This document shows positions 9,017 through 18,373 of a DNA stretch of 64,000 nt, in pieces. This stretch comes from Geojedonia sp051814705. GTDB taxonomy: Bacteria; Bacteroidota; Bacteroidia; Flavobacteriales; Flavobacteriaceae. A program made the position numbers and the translations under genes. The DNA is taken from positions 372,001 through 436,000 of the forward strand of contig JBPWQW010000004.1 in NCBI GenBank assembly GCA_051814705.1, read 5' to 3'. The first letter of the stretch is position 1. Every line of letters starts with the position of its first letter. The notes beneath the pieces were generated by a model. That model did no database searches and was not told the origin of the DNA. It saw only the letters and a list, made by a program, of their open reading frames with translations.

Positions 9017-9427
9017 GTGGTTAGTCTTCAGTGTTCAGTCTTCAGTGTTCAGTCTTCAGTGTTCAGTGTTCAGTGTTCAGTGTTCAGTGGTCAGTGTTCA
9101 GTGGTCAGTGTTCAGTCTTCAGTGTTCAGTCTTCAGTCTTCAGTGTTCAGTGTTCAGTGTTCAGTAAATGGTGAATTGTGAATTGTGATTTGTGATTTGG
9201 AATTTGTAGATTGTGATTTGTGAATAGTGATCAGTGGTCAGTGTTCAGTGTTCAGTGTTCAGTGTTCAGTGTTCAGTGTTCAGTGTTCAGTGTTCAGTGT
9301 TCAGTGTTCAGTGTTCAGTCTTCAGTGTTCAGTCTTCAGTCTTCAGTAAATGGTGAATTGTGATTTGTGATTTGTGATTTGTGATTTGGAATTTGTAGAT
9401 TGTGATTTGGAATTTAGAACTTGTGAT
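9017..9427. repeat. heptamer repeat tract (GTGTTCA / GTCTTCA / GTGATTT)
   Basis: About 58 consecutive 7-bp units, most beginning GT, in one unbroken phase. Units are GTGTTCA, GTCTTCA or GTGGTCA, passing through GTAAATG into GTGAATT, GTGATTT, GGAATTT and GTAGATT, then back. The series occurs twice: GTAAATG lies at 9164-9170 and at 9346-9352, 182 bp apart, which is exactly 26 units. An open frame through the first half is an artefact, because a 7-bp repeat reads through all three frames. The tract ends 33 bases before the asparagine synthase start. Confidence 0.92.
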
Positions 9428-9460
9428 ACCTTAATTAGCGGGAATGAATACTAATATATT

Positions 9461-11302
9461 ATGTGTGGATTTATAGGAGAAGTGTCGACAGATTTAATGG
9501 AGGTGCCTGATTTTAAGGCGCTCTTGGATTTGAGTAGACATCGAGGGCCAGACCAACAAGAACTCTGGAAACAGGGGGTTTGCCAGTTAGGCTTTAATCG
9601 CCTTTCTATACTAGACTTAAGCTCTAATGCGATGCAACCCTTGGTGAGTCCATCAGGACGCTTTGTACTGGTCTTTAATGGAGAAATCTATAACTATAAG
9701 GCTTTAGTAGAGACCTACCATATTGACCAGAAGGCTTTGCGATCGAGCTCTGACAGTGAAGTGCTGGTACACCTTATCGACCAACTTTCCATAACAGAAT
9801 TTTCACAAGCCCTAAATGGGATGTTTGCCATCAGTATTTGGGATCTGGATGTGAAACGCCTGTATTTGATTCGGGATTTTTCGGGGATTAAGCCTCTTTT
9901 TTACGGTGTTCATCAACAGGGGATTGTATTGGCTTCACAATTCGACCAGATCTTTAAACATCCAGCGTTTTATGACCGAGCCTTGAGGCCCGAGATCATG
10001 AAAGAGTTTTTTGGACTGGGCTATATGCATGCGCCCAACACCATTTATGAGAACATATTTCAAGTGGAGCCTGGACATTATATGGTGTGGGACTACGCAT
10101 CCAAAGGTATTGTGGAGCAGGTGCCGTACTACCAATGGGAAACCCATCCACAGCTATTGGATTCGGATCCTAGTACTAGGCAGGCCTTTTCCACGTGTTT
10201 TGAAACGGTTGTTAAACAGCAATTACAAGCCGATGTGCCTGTTGCCACCTTTTTAAGTTCGGGCTATGACAGTTCCTTGGTGACCGCCTTTGCCAAAAAG
10301 AGCAAACCCGATTTAAGCGCCTTTACCTTTGGGGTCGATGATGCGCGATTGGACGAAAGCCAAAGTGCCCAAACCTATGCTCAAATTTTGGATGTTAAAC
10401 ATATTCAAGCCCGTGCTACCAAAGCCGACCTGCTTTCTGTTGTCGATGCCCATTTTAAAGGGATGCCCGAGCCCTTTGGAGATTACAGTTCTTTACCAAC
10501 CTATTTGATAACCGGAAAGGCCAAGGAGCACGCCAGTGTTATGTTATCGGGCGATGGGGGTGATGAGTTATTTTGGGGCTATCCGCGTTTTCGGAAATCG
10601 TTGCGCCAAGGCCATTGGTTTCGATATCCGTTGTGGTTGCGCAAGCTGTTTATTCCCATATTAAGACGATTTTATAAAGGACTGTCCAGGGCACTGGAGG
10701 TGGTTCCCAAGTTTTCAGATTGGATTTTAAATAAACAAATTCATTTTACAGGTTTAGACCGTTTTATGGCGACTGTCCATTTTTCACCAGAATTGTTGGA
10801 CGCCTATGCGTTTAACGCGGCACTTAACAAGCCTAATATATTAGACTATTTAAAGGCCAATGAATTCAAAGCCCATTTACAGCGTACCCTGCGCAAAGTG
10901 GATTTGATGAGTATGGCCCATAGTTTGGAGGTTCGGGTTCCTTTTTTGGATAAGGACATGATTGCGTTCAGCAACACGGTCATCCCTCAATTTACCATTA
11001 GGCATGACCGGCCTAAATTGATTTTAAAAGACGCGCTCTATGAATTTATCCCCATAGAACAGGTGAGTAAAGAAAAAAAGGGATTTTCGGTACCTATAGA
11101 AAAATGGCTTAGAACGGAATTGAAAACGGATTTTATCACCACCGTTATAGACACTCCTTTTTATGGAGCTGCACATGTGGATCGGGATTATTTATCTACT
11201 TTAGTCTCTAATTTTTATGAGAACAAGCAAAAAGTGGATCCTTGGGGCTTATGGCATTTGTACGCTTGGCAAAAGTGGGCCATACACCATCATTTAGTTT
11301 AA
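9461..11302 (+). CDS. asnB: glutamine-hydrolysing asparagine synthase (AsnB-type)
   Basis: A 613-residue two-domain amidotransferase. Cys2 after the initiator Met is the Ntn glutaminase nucleophile (MCGFIGE), followed by RHRGPD and FNGEIYNY, which line the glutamine site. The synthetase domain has the ATP pyrophosphatase loop LSSGYDSS (265-272) and later GDGGDELFWGY. In polysaccharide loci such proteins often amidate sugar acids or amino-acid substituents instead of making free asparagine; which applies here is not decided by the sequence. The gene follows the heptamer tract and is 9 bases from the next gene. A second, N-terminally reduced paralogue lies at 13494. Confidence 0.88.
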   Translation: MCGFIGEVSTDLMEVPDFKALLDLSRHRGPDQQELWKQGVCQLGFNRLSILDLSSNAMQPLVSPSGRFVLVFNGEIYNYKALVETYHIDQKALRSSSDSEVLVHLIDQLSITEFSQALNGMFAISIWDLDVKRLYLIRDFSGIKPLFYGVHQQGIVLASQFDQIFKHPAFYDRALRPEIMKEFFGLGYMHAPNTIYENIFQVEPGHYMVWDYASKGIVEQVPYYQWETHPQLLDSDPSTRQAFSTCFETVVKQQLQADVPVATFLSSGYDSSLVTAFAKKSKPDLSAFTFGVDDARLDESQSAQTYAQILDVKHIQARATKADLLSVVDAHFKGMPEPFGDYSSLPTYLITGKAKEHASVMLSGDGGDELFWGYPRFRKSLRQGHWFRYPLWLRKLFIPILRRFYKGLSRALEVVPKFSDWILNKQIHFTGLDRFMATVHFSPELLDAYAFNAALNKPNILDYLKANEFKAHLQRTLRKVDLMSMAHSLEVRVPFLDKDMIAFSNTVIPQFTIRHDRPKLILKDALYEFIPIEQVSKEKKGFSVPIEKWLRTELKTDFITTVIDTPFYGAAHVDRDYLSTLVSNFYENKQKVDPWGLWHLYAWQKWAIHHHLV

Positions 11303-11311
11303 ACCATTCTT

Positions 11312-12250
11312 ATGGCTATCAGTATTATAACACCCCATTTTAACCAGTACGACGGATTACAACGAATTTATGAGGGTTTGATCCAACAGAGTTCCACAGA
11401 CTGGGAGTGGATTATTGTTGACGATTGTTCGGAAGCTGCTGTTGTGCTATTGATTAAAGCATTTTTTAATAAAATTTCCAATCCTCAAATCCATGTTATT
11501 TGTAATGACACCAAGTCGAATGCTTCAGTTTGTAGAAATGCAGGTATAGCACATGCCCAATATTCCAATCTTGTTTTTTTGGATGCTGATGATACCGTTT
11601 CAGAACATTTTGTTGCCAATCGACTCATTGCAGTAGAGCAGTTTGCTGTTTTCCCCCATTACTTTATTTTAAATGAAAAGGGAGAGGTTTCTTATTCCCC
11701 TTCAGTTGAGTCAAATTATCTGGATTATTTTCTGAAGGCCCATTTTATTTGGCAGACCACAGCGGTATTATGGAACAAAAGGTTTTTAATTGAATTAGGA
11801 ACCTTTGATCCTAACTTAGGGCGTTTGCAAGATGTTGAACTGGCCATTAGAAGTTTATATTACGGAAAGGATTTTAAGGTTTTAGATAATGTTCCTGATT
11901 TTTATTATCATGTCAAGCCCATTAGAACTAGAACTAATTTTGTAGAAACTGTCTGTATTTCAGTACAGTATATCATTTCTGAAATAGATTCTAAATATCA
12001 ATTAAAAGATTATCAAAAAAAACTTTTAAAAGGCTACTATTATTTGTGTGTTAAATATTTACAGCGTTCGCAAGGTAAAGACGAAGTGGTTTATGTTCGA
12101 CGGTGTTTGAATCTGTTTTACTCCAAAAACTATATGTCCCTATTTAACTATAGTATTGGCCATATCTTATTAGTTTTATTTAAGTTTGAACTTATTTCGA
12201 AGGATTTGTTTATCCGGACGAATCGGTATTTTTTTAAACCGAGGGATTAG
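11312..12250 (+). CDS. GT2-family glycosyltransferase
   Basis: A 312-residue GT-A glycosyltransferase with IITPHFNQYDGLQRI, a nucleotide-binding VDDCSE motif near residue 40, NAGIAHA and LDADDT as the metal site. It is cytoplasmic, with no membrane segment. The last codons and the TAG stop fall inside the start of the ATTAGTT heptamer tract (AGGGATTAG recurs twice further on), so the repeat appears to define the C-terminus. Confidence 0.85.
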   Translation: MAISIITPHFNQYDGLQRIYEGLIQQSSTDWEWIIVDDCSEAAVVLLIKAFFNKISNPQIHVICNDTKSNASVCRNAGIAHAQYSNLVFLDADDTVSEHFVANRLIAVEQFAVFPHYFILNEKGEVSYSPSVESNYLDYFLKAHFIWQTTAVLWNKRFLIELGTFDPNLGRLQDVELAIRSLYYGKDFKVLDNVPDFYYHVKPIRTRTNFVETVCISVQYIISEIDSKYQLKDYQKKLLKGYYYLCVKYLQRSQGKDEVVYVRRCLNLFYSKNYMSLFNYSIGHILLVLFKFELISKDLFIRTNRYFFKPRD

Positions 12251-12424
12251 TTATTAATTATTAGTTATTAAGGGATTAGTTATTGGTTATTAGGGAATAG
12301 AGAATAGGGAATAGAGAATAGAGATAAGTTATTAAGGTATTAGTTATTAATTATTAGTTATTAAGGGATTAGTTATTAGTTATTAGAGAATAGAGAATAG
12401 AGAATAGAGAATAGAGGATAGAGC
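12243..12424. repeat. heptamer repeat tract (ATTAGTT / AATAGAG)
   Basis: Mostly 7-bp units of two kinds, ATTAGTT, ATTAATT, ATTGGTT or ATTAAGG and AATAGAG or AATAGGG, with occasional 8-bp units (ATTAAGGG). It fills the whole gap between the GT2 gene, whose stop it contains, and the GT4 gene, whose ATG follows directly after GATAGAGC. Confidence 0.88.
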
Positions 12425-13510
12425 ATGAAAAGACGAAAGATACGCATCTTGTATACCATACCCAATTTTGATACGGCGGGCAGTGGCAGGGTGTTGTATG
12501 ATCTTGCCAAATCTCTGGATCCTGATCGTTTTGAGGTTTCCATCGCTTGTAAGCACAACAGAGGGTCATTTTTTAAAACCGTTGAGGCTTTGGGGCTGCC
12601 CATTTATATTATGGATACCACGATTGCGCTGCGACCGTATTGGAATTTCTTTTTTAGGTTGGGCCCTTTGATTCGCTTTATTAAGACCCATCCCGTTGAT
12701 ATCGTGCATTCCTGGGGCTGGAGCAGCGATTGGTCTGAAGTATTAGCAGCGCGTTTGGCGGGGTCTAAATTTGTGTATACCAAAAAAGCGATGAGTTGGG
12801 GGAATCTACACTGGACAATACGGAGTTATTTAAGTCATTTTATTATAACCGTAAACGAGGATATGTCCGCTTTTTTTCCCAATAAAACCCATCAACAGCT
12901 GATTCCTTTTGGATTGGATACCGAGTATTATAAGTCTGATGTAGACCCAAAATCTTTGGAAGCCTCCGTTTTTAAAATGATTACTGTGGCCCATCTCGTA
13001 CCTGTAAAGGGGATAGAAACCCAACTTCAGGCTTTGCATCAATTAAACAATCCACGTATACATTTGGATATCATTGGGGATGACCAGACCCCGTATGCCA
13101 GCGATTTGAAACAGATGACCAGCGATCTTCAACTTGACCAACAGGTTTCCTTTTTAGGGAAACAATCCGATGTGCGTCCTTTTTTTGCAAAGGCCCAATT
13201 GTATTGTATTTCCAGTAAAATGGAGGGGATGCCTATGGCCTTGGTGGAAGCCATGTGTATGGGGATACCGGTATTGGGTTCCAATGTTCCCGGAGTCCGT
13301 TTTGTATTAAAGGATTTTCCGGATTTGCTTTTTGAACCTGGAGATGCTACCGCATTAGCCCATAAAATTGAAGCGCTGTACCTAAAAACTCCTGAAGCAC
13401 GGGAAGGCCTTGCGAAACAACTACGGGACTATTGCGGCACTCATTTTTCGTTGAATACTTTTATCAATGCCCACGAAACTTTATATTTAGACCTTGCAGG
13501 ACCACAGTAA
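12425..13510 (+). CDS. GT4-family glycosyltransferase
   Basis: A 361-residue GT-B enzyme. It has the N-terminal pattern YTIPNFDTAGSGRVLYDLA, a central VHSWGWSSDW acceptor-side loop, MITVAHLVPVKGIETQL at the start of the donor domain, and the C-terminal EGMPMALVEAMCMGIPVLGSNVPG with the E-x7-E pair that binds the nucleotide-sugar. Translation begins immediately after the heptamer tract. The 3' end overlaps the next gene by 17 bases in another frame. Confidence 0.88.
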   Translation: MKRRKIRILYTIPNFDTAGSGRVLYDLAKSLDPDRFEVSIACKHNRGSFFKTVEALGLPIYIMDTTIALRPYWNFFFRLGPLIRFIKTHPVDIVHSWGWSSDWSEVLAARLAGSKFVYTKKAMSWGNLHWTIRSYLSHFIITVNEDMSAFFPNKTHQQLIPFGLDTEYYKSDVDPKSLEASVFKMITVAHLVPVKGIETQLQALHQLNNPRIHLDIIGDDQTPYASDLKQMTSDLQLDQQVSFLGKQSDVRPFFAKAQLYCISSKMEGMPMALVEAMCMGIPVLGSNVPGVRFVLKDFPDLLFEPGDATALAHKIEALYLKTPEAREGLAKQLRDYCGTHFSLNTFINAHETLYLDLAGPQ

Positions 13511-14906
13511 CATATCAAAAATTAAAACGGACATCATACCCATTGCGCCTAGCTTTATTGGTAAGCCACAGACGCTTGACAAAGAGGCCATTTGTATTTT
13601 TGTGGCCACGGGTTTCTTTTTGGATCAAGACACGTATTACAAGGAGCAAAAGGTTTTAAGACCAGCATGCCAGTATGAGGTGGATAGGAGGACTCAAAAG
13701 GTGTTAACTGAGACGCCTTATTTTAGATGGCATTATGCACCCGTAGATCGACCCTTTAAACAGGTTGTTGATGAGTTTGCTGAGCTATTCGAAACTATCA
13801 TAAAGGAACAAGCTGGAGCTAACACAGTGATTTTACCGCTTTCTGGAGGATTGGACAGTAGAACGCAAGCTGCCGCTTTAAAGCATCTTAATCTTCCTGT
13901 ACAGGCTTATAGTTATAGCTTTCAAGATGGGCATGATGAAACCTATTATGGAACACAAATAGCCAGAATTTGCAATTTCCCCTTTCAGGCCATGACAGTG
14001 CCTAAAGGCTATTTATGGGATTCCATAGAGGCATTAGCAAAGCTCACGGATTGTTATTCTGAATTTACCCATTCGCGTCAAATGGCCTTTATCGATCGCT
14101 ATGAATCCCTAGGTGATGTGTTTAGTCTGGGGCATTGGGGCGATGTGTTGTTTGACGATATGCAGGTTCAGGACGACTTGCCTTTTGAGGATCAGGTGTC
14201 CCTTTTAGTGAAGAAGATTGTAAAAAAAGGAGGTTTGGAATTGGCCAGCTCTTTATGGCAAGATTGGGGTCTTGAAGGCCAGTTTATAACGTATTTAAAA
14301 GGGCGTGTTTCAGATTTACTGGCAGCCATTCACATTCCGCAAAGTGCCAATGCACAAATACGAGCCTTTAAAAGTTTGTACTGGGCACCGCGCTGGACGA
14401 GTATTAACTTGGCAATCTTTAAGCATAAAAGGCCAATAAGCTTACCCTATTATGATAACCGGATGTGTGAATTTATTTGTACGGTTCCAGAATCTTATTT
14501 AGCGGGCAGGCAAATTCAAATTGCCTATTTAAAAATGCGCCAACCCGCCTTGGCAAAATTGACCTGGCAAGACCACAGGCCTTTTAATCTGTATACCTAT
14601 CCTTATAATACATTGCCTTATAACCTGCCTTTTCGGGTTTTAAATAAACTCAGACGTATGGTAAGTACCAAAATGTATGTACAGCGCAATTGGGAGCTTC
14701 AATTTTTAGGTGATCGCAATGCCTCACATTTGGAACAACGCTTGTTCGACAACTCTAATTTTAAAGACTTAGTTCCAGCATCTCGTGTGGCCTATTTTTA
14801 CGATGCGTTTAAAAACAAGGATGCGGTGAATTATTCACATCCTATCAGTATGTTGTTAACCTTATCTTTGTTTTCCAATACCATGCCCTTGATTAAAAAA
14901 GAATGA
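13494..14906 (+). CDS. asparagine-synthase-related protein lacking the glutaminase Cys
   Basis: A 470-residue protein with the ATP pyrophosphatase loop LSGGLDSR (near residue 115) and a synthetase-type C-terminal region. There is no N-terminal Cys and no recognisable full Ntn glutaminase domain; the first 100 residues are short and divergent. A TAG lies two codons upstream in frame, so the TTG at 13494 is the first possible start and no hidden N-terminus exists within this frame. It may use free ammonia, pair with the complete AsnB at 9461, or ligate another amine. It overlaps the preceding gene by 17 bases and the next by 4. Confidence 0.75.
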   Translation: MQDHSNISKIKTDIIPIAPSFIGKPQTLDKEAICIFVATGFFLDQDTYYKEQKVLRPACQYEVDRRTQKVLTETPYFRWHYAPVDRPFKQVVDEFAELFETIIKEQAGANTVILPLSGGLDSRTQAAALKHLNLPVQAYSYSFQDGHDETYYGTQIARICNFPFQAMTVPKGYLWDSIEALAKLTDCYSEFTHSRQMAFIDRYESLGDVFSLGHWGDVLFDDMQVQDDLPFEDQVSLLVKKIVKKGGLELASSLWQDWGLEGQFITYLKGRVSDLLAAIHIPQSANAQIRAFKSLYWAPRWTSINLAIFKHKRPISLPYYDNRMCEFICTVPESYLAGRQIQIAYLKMRQPALAKLTWQDHRPFNLYTYPYNTLPYNLPFRVLNKLRRMVSTKMYVQRNWELQFLGDRNASHLEQRLFDNSNFKDLVPASRVAYFYDAFKNKDAVNYSHPISMLLTLSLFSNTMPLIKKE

Positions 14907-16096
14907 CCGTGAAGAACAGATTAAAAGTTGCCGTATATTCTGGAGCTGTGCCCAGCACGACCTTTATTGAGCGCTTGGTCCTTGGGATGGCCTCGCAGGG
15001 TGTATGCGTATATCTGTTTGGGCTTCAAACGGGAAGCAATCCAAAGCGTCCTCATGTTTTTAACTATACCTACAGCATGAGCAGATGGAATAAGCTTTAT
15101 CAGCTTGTTAAATACAGTGTGCTCTTAAGGCTCTTTAAATCCAAAGACAAGAACAAGCTGGATGCTATCATCCGCAACAGGGGAACACACACCCGATTAT
15201 TGAAAGTTAAATACTATCCGGTATTGTACCACCGACCTGATATCTTTCATTTACAATGGGCTAAAAGTATAGAGGATTGGATTTGGGTGCGGGACTTTGG
15301 TATGAAATTGATTGTCAGTTTAAGAGGGACTCATATCACCATAAGTCCAATAGCGAGTGCAAATCTGGCAGATTTATACACCCATTTCTTTCCACATGTA
15401 GATGGGTTTCACGCCGTGTCACAATCGCTGTCCATAGAAGCTCAACGCTATGGGGCAGCCCCATCAAAAATTAAAACCATCTACAGTGGGTTGTCGTTAA
15501 ATGCGATGACGTACCTGCTCAAAACAGAAAAAAAGGAGACCTTGAACATCCTTTCAGTTGGCCGTTCCCATTGGGCAAAAGGCTATCCCTATGCCTTGGA
15601 TGCCATGGCAGCTTTAAAGAGCAAACAGGTTAGCTTTCACTATACTCTGGTTGGGGTAGCTGAAGATGAAGCCTTGCGTTTTCAAAGAGCACAGTTAGGT
15701 TTAGAGCAGGAGGTCACGTTTTTAGGGATGCTCCCGTTTGAAGCCGTTAAGGTCTTGCAACAACAGGCTGATGTGTTAGTATTGCCCAGTGTAGAGGAAG
15801 GTATAGCCAATGTGGTTTTGGAAGCTATGGTCCTGGGTACTGTCGTGGTGTCTACGGATTGTGGTGGTATGCATGAAGTGATACAAGATGGGCTGAACGG
15901 GTTTTTAGTACCTCCAAGAGATCCGGAAGCTATGGCTTTGGTCTTACAGAACATTTCCAAATTGTCTATAGTGGACTATCAGAATATGACAAGAGCCGCC
16001 AGAATGACTATTGAACAACAGCATGGTGAAAATCAGATGGTTACAGAAATGCTATCGTTGTACGAAAAGGTCTTAAATAATGAGTTATGCGAATAG
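14903..16096 (+). CDS. GT4-family glycosyltransferase
   Basis: A 397-residue GT-B glycosyltransferase. The acceptor side has VSLRGTHITISP and the donor side has ILSVGRSHWAKGYPYALDAM, VEEGIANVVLEAMVLGTVVVSTDCGG and DGLNGFLVPPRDPEAM, all hallmarks of GT4. It is closely similar in layout to the next gene (393 residues), which suggests an old duplication. It overlaps both neighbours (4 and 10 bases). Confidence 0.88.
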   Translation: MTVKNRLKVAVYSGAVPSTTFIERLVLGMASQGVCVYLFGLQTGSNPKRPHVFNYTYSMSRWNKLYQLVKYSVLLRLFKSKDKNKLDAIIRNRGTHTRLLKVKYYPVLYHRPDIFHLQWAKSIEDWIWVRDFGMKLIVSLRGTHITISPIASANLADLYTHFFPHVDGFHAVSQSLSIEAQRYGAAPSKIKTIYSGLSLNAMTYLLKTEKKETLNILSVGRSHWAKGYPYALDAMAALKSKQVSFHYTLVGVAEDEALRFQRAQLGLEQEVTFLGMLPFEAVKVLQQQADVLVLPSVEEGIANVVLEAMVLGTVVVSTDCGGMHEVIQDGLNGFLVPPRDPEAMALVLQNISKLSIVDYQNMTRAARMTIEQQHGENQMVTEMLSLYEKVLNNELCE

Positions 16097-17268
16097 GACT
16101 GGTTTTACCGACAGCTTCGGGCTATACCGAAACTTTTTTTTCCAATAAAATACAAGGCTTGGAACAGCAGGGACATACCGTCATACTGTTTGTACATTCA
16201 GCATCTCCTACATCTTTAGCCCTCCCCAATCGGGTTATTGTCGCGCCCAAGCTTTCGGGTCCCTTGGTCCAGGTAGGGTGGGTTAGTTTGTTTTCCTTAT
16301 TGAGTTCCCTGCTCTTTCATCTTAAAGCCAGTAGCCGTTTGTATCAACTCCATAGAGCGGCTGGAGCATCGGTCTTATACGGTTTAAAACAGATTGTGAT
16401 CAATAGCCATATACTGGCCGAACGCTTGGATTGGCTACATTTTGGATTTGGTACCATGGCACTGGGCAGAGAACAGGTGGCTAAAGCCATTGGAGCCAAA
16501 ATGGCCGTTAGTTTTAGGGGATTTGATATCGGAATTTATCCTATTCAGCATCCTGGATGTTATAAACAGCTGTGGGAGACTGTTGATAAGGCTCATGTGA
16601 TTTCTGATGATATAAAAGCTTTGGTTTATCAGCAGGGATTTAAGGATCAGGCGCCCCTAGTAAAAATTACGCCAGCAATCGATACCCAGTATTTTGAAAA
16701 CAAGACTTCACAATTTTCGTCTGAAAGGACTCGTTTTATAACGATTGCTAGGCTGCATTGGAAAAAGGGTTTGGTCTATACCCTCGAAGCCTTAGCCTTA
16801 TTACAGGAACAGGGGATTCCATTTCAGTATACGATTATAGGGGAGGGCGATGCTTTAGAGGAGCTTAAATTTACAGCCTATCAATTAGGGATTGACCAGC
16901 ATATCACATTTAGAGGTAAATTAGCCCATGAGCAGGTTAAAGACCTGTTGGGCCAGTCTCAAATCTATTTACAATACAGTGTACAAGAAGGGTTTTGCAA
17001 CTCGGTTTTAGAAGCTCAGGCTATGGGTTTGCTTTGTGTGGTGTCTGATGCGGAAGGCTTATCGGAAAATGTATTGGATGGGGTTACGGGATGGGTAATA
17101 CCCAAACGCCAACCAAAATTATTAGCCCGTAAGTTGGCTGAGGTCATCGCAAGTTCTGACAACGAAAGGCAGCGTATGTCACAACAAGCGCAACATCGTG
17201 TTCAAGTTCATTTTAATTTAGATTTGCAAAATGAAGCCTTTGCCTCTTTTTATGATCTTCATCATTAA
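16087..17268 (+). CDS. GT4-family glycosyltransferase
   Basis: A 393-residue GT-B enzyme with VSFRGFDIGIYP, ITIARLHWKKGLVYTLEALAL, IIGEGDALEELKF and VQEGFCNSVLEAQAMGLLCVVSDAEGL. Many of these positions line up with the preceding 397-residue protein, so the two are probably paralogues adding successive sugars. The start overlaps the upstream gene by 10 bases; 48 bases separate it from the exostosin-like gene. Confidence 0.88.
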   Translation: MRIGLVLPTASGYTETFFSNKIQGLEQQGHTVILFVHSASPTSLALPNRVIVAPKLSGPLVQVGWVSLFSLLSSLLFHLKASSRLYQLHRAAGASVLYGLKQIVINSHILAERLDWLHFGFGTMALGREQVAKAIGAKMAVSFRGFDIGIYPIQHPGCYKQLWETVDKAHVISDDIKALVYQQGFKDQAPLVKITPAIDTQYFENKTSQFSSERTRFITIARLHWKKGLVYTLEALALLQEQGIPFQYTIIGEGDALEELKFTAYQLGIDQHITFRGKLAHEQVKDLLGQSQIYLQYSVQEGFCNSVLEAQAMGLLCVVSDAEGLSENVLDGVTGWVIPKRQPKLLARKLAEVIASSDNERQRMSQQAQHRVQVHFNLDLQNEAFASFYDLHH

Positions 17269-17316
17269 GTTTTTAAATTCGTTATTAAACCCCAAAAGCT
17301 TTTGTATTTTTAAGCC

Positions 17317-18369
17317 ATGACCATTTATTACCCAAAGACATATTATGATTCTTCAAATCGATGGCATATATTTCCTTTGATAAAATCGTTACTGAAAACG
17401 CCTCATGGCACCTACCAAAACTTTCAGTTGACCGATCGTGAAGGAGATGCTGATGTTATTGTGTTGCCCATGTCCTGGAATTATTACTATAGAAGCCAGC
17501 AAGTGCAGGATGTTTTAAAGTATGTGAATCAAGAATTGGGTTACCAGAAACCCATATTATCCTTTGTGTTTGGCGATATTGGCTGTAAAGTTCCTAAAAC
17601 CTTTAAAGGGGTTGTTTTTAGAGCCAGTGGGAGACGATCCAAATTGCCTGACAACCATAGGGGCATCCCCATATTTGTGAAGGATCCCATTACAAGCTAT
17701 TTTGGTTCGGAAGCGATGATTAAAAAAACAGTGTCCACTACACCTGTAGTTGGATTTTGTGGGCAAGCCCAGAGTTTTGGCATTCAAACTCTAAAGCAAC
17801 TCGTGAAGGTGGTCTTAAAAAATATAGTGTCCAGTATGGGCTTAAGACATCAAGATACGGATGCATTACTGTCCACGACGTATTTTCGCTGGAACATTTT
17901 AATGGCCTTAAAACGGTCAAATTTAATACACTGTAATTTTATAATTAGAAGGCAATATCGGGCAGGCGTAAAGACCAATAAAGACAGCCACCAAAGCACC
18001 TTAGAGTTTTATGAGAATATTAAAGCATCAGACTATGTGGTTTGTATGCGAGGCGCTGGGAATTTTTCGACACGGTTTTATGAAACACTGGCCATGGGTC
18101 GCATCCCTATATTTGTCAATACCGATTGTGTATTGCCATTGGAAGATCGCATTGCTTGGAAGGAACATGTGGTATGGGTAGACTATCACGAAAGGCATAT
18201 ACTAGCTGAAAAAGTAGCCGACTTCCATAGCAGGCATAATGAGCAGTCACTGAACGCCTTATTTTTAAAGAACAGAGCCATTTGGGAAGACTATTTGCAG
18301 CTCTATCCCTTTTTTAAGGCTTCTTTAAGTGCCATTCAAACACAACATTCTAAAACTCATACCCATTAA
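17317..18369 (+). CDS. exostosin-like (GT47) glycosyltransferase
   Basis: A 350-residue protein whose C-terminal half matches the bacterial exostosin-like group: ASDYVVCMRGAGNFSTRFYE followed by TLAMGRIPIFVNTDCVLP and a later DYHE, the conserved C-x-RGxGxxSxRxYE block. GT47 enzymes use nucleotide-sugar donors with inverting chemistry. No transmembrane anchor is seen, unlike eukaryotic exostosins, so it is likely cytoplasmic or peripheral. The substrate cannot be told. Confidence 0.78.
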   Translation: MTIYYPKTYYDSSNRWHIFPLIKSLLKTPHGTYQNFQLTDREGDADVIVLPMSWNYYYRSQQVQDVLKYVNQELGYQKPILSFVFGDIGCKVPKTFKGVVFRASGRRSKLPDNHRGIPIFVKDPITSYFGSEAMIKKTVSTTPVVGFCGQAQSFGIQTLKQLVKVVLKNIVSSMGLRHQDTDALLSTTYFRWNILMALKRSNLIHCNFIIRRQYRAGVKTNKDSHQSTLEFYENIKASDYVVCMRGAGNFSTRFYETLAMGRIPIFVNTDCVLPLEDRIAWKEHVVWVDYHERHILAEKVADFHSRHNEQSLNALFLKNRAIWEDYLQLYPFFKASLSAIQTQHSKTHTH

Positions 18370-18373
18370 ACTT

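Noticed and set aside
8948..9181. Open reading frame rich in SVFSVQCSV
   Set aside because: It is the translation of a 7-bp repeat without stops. No family resemblance; treated as repeat only.
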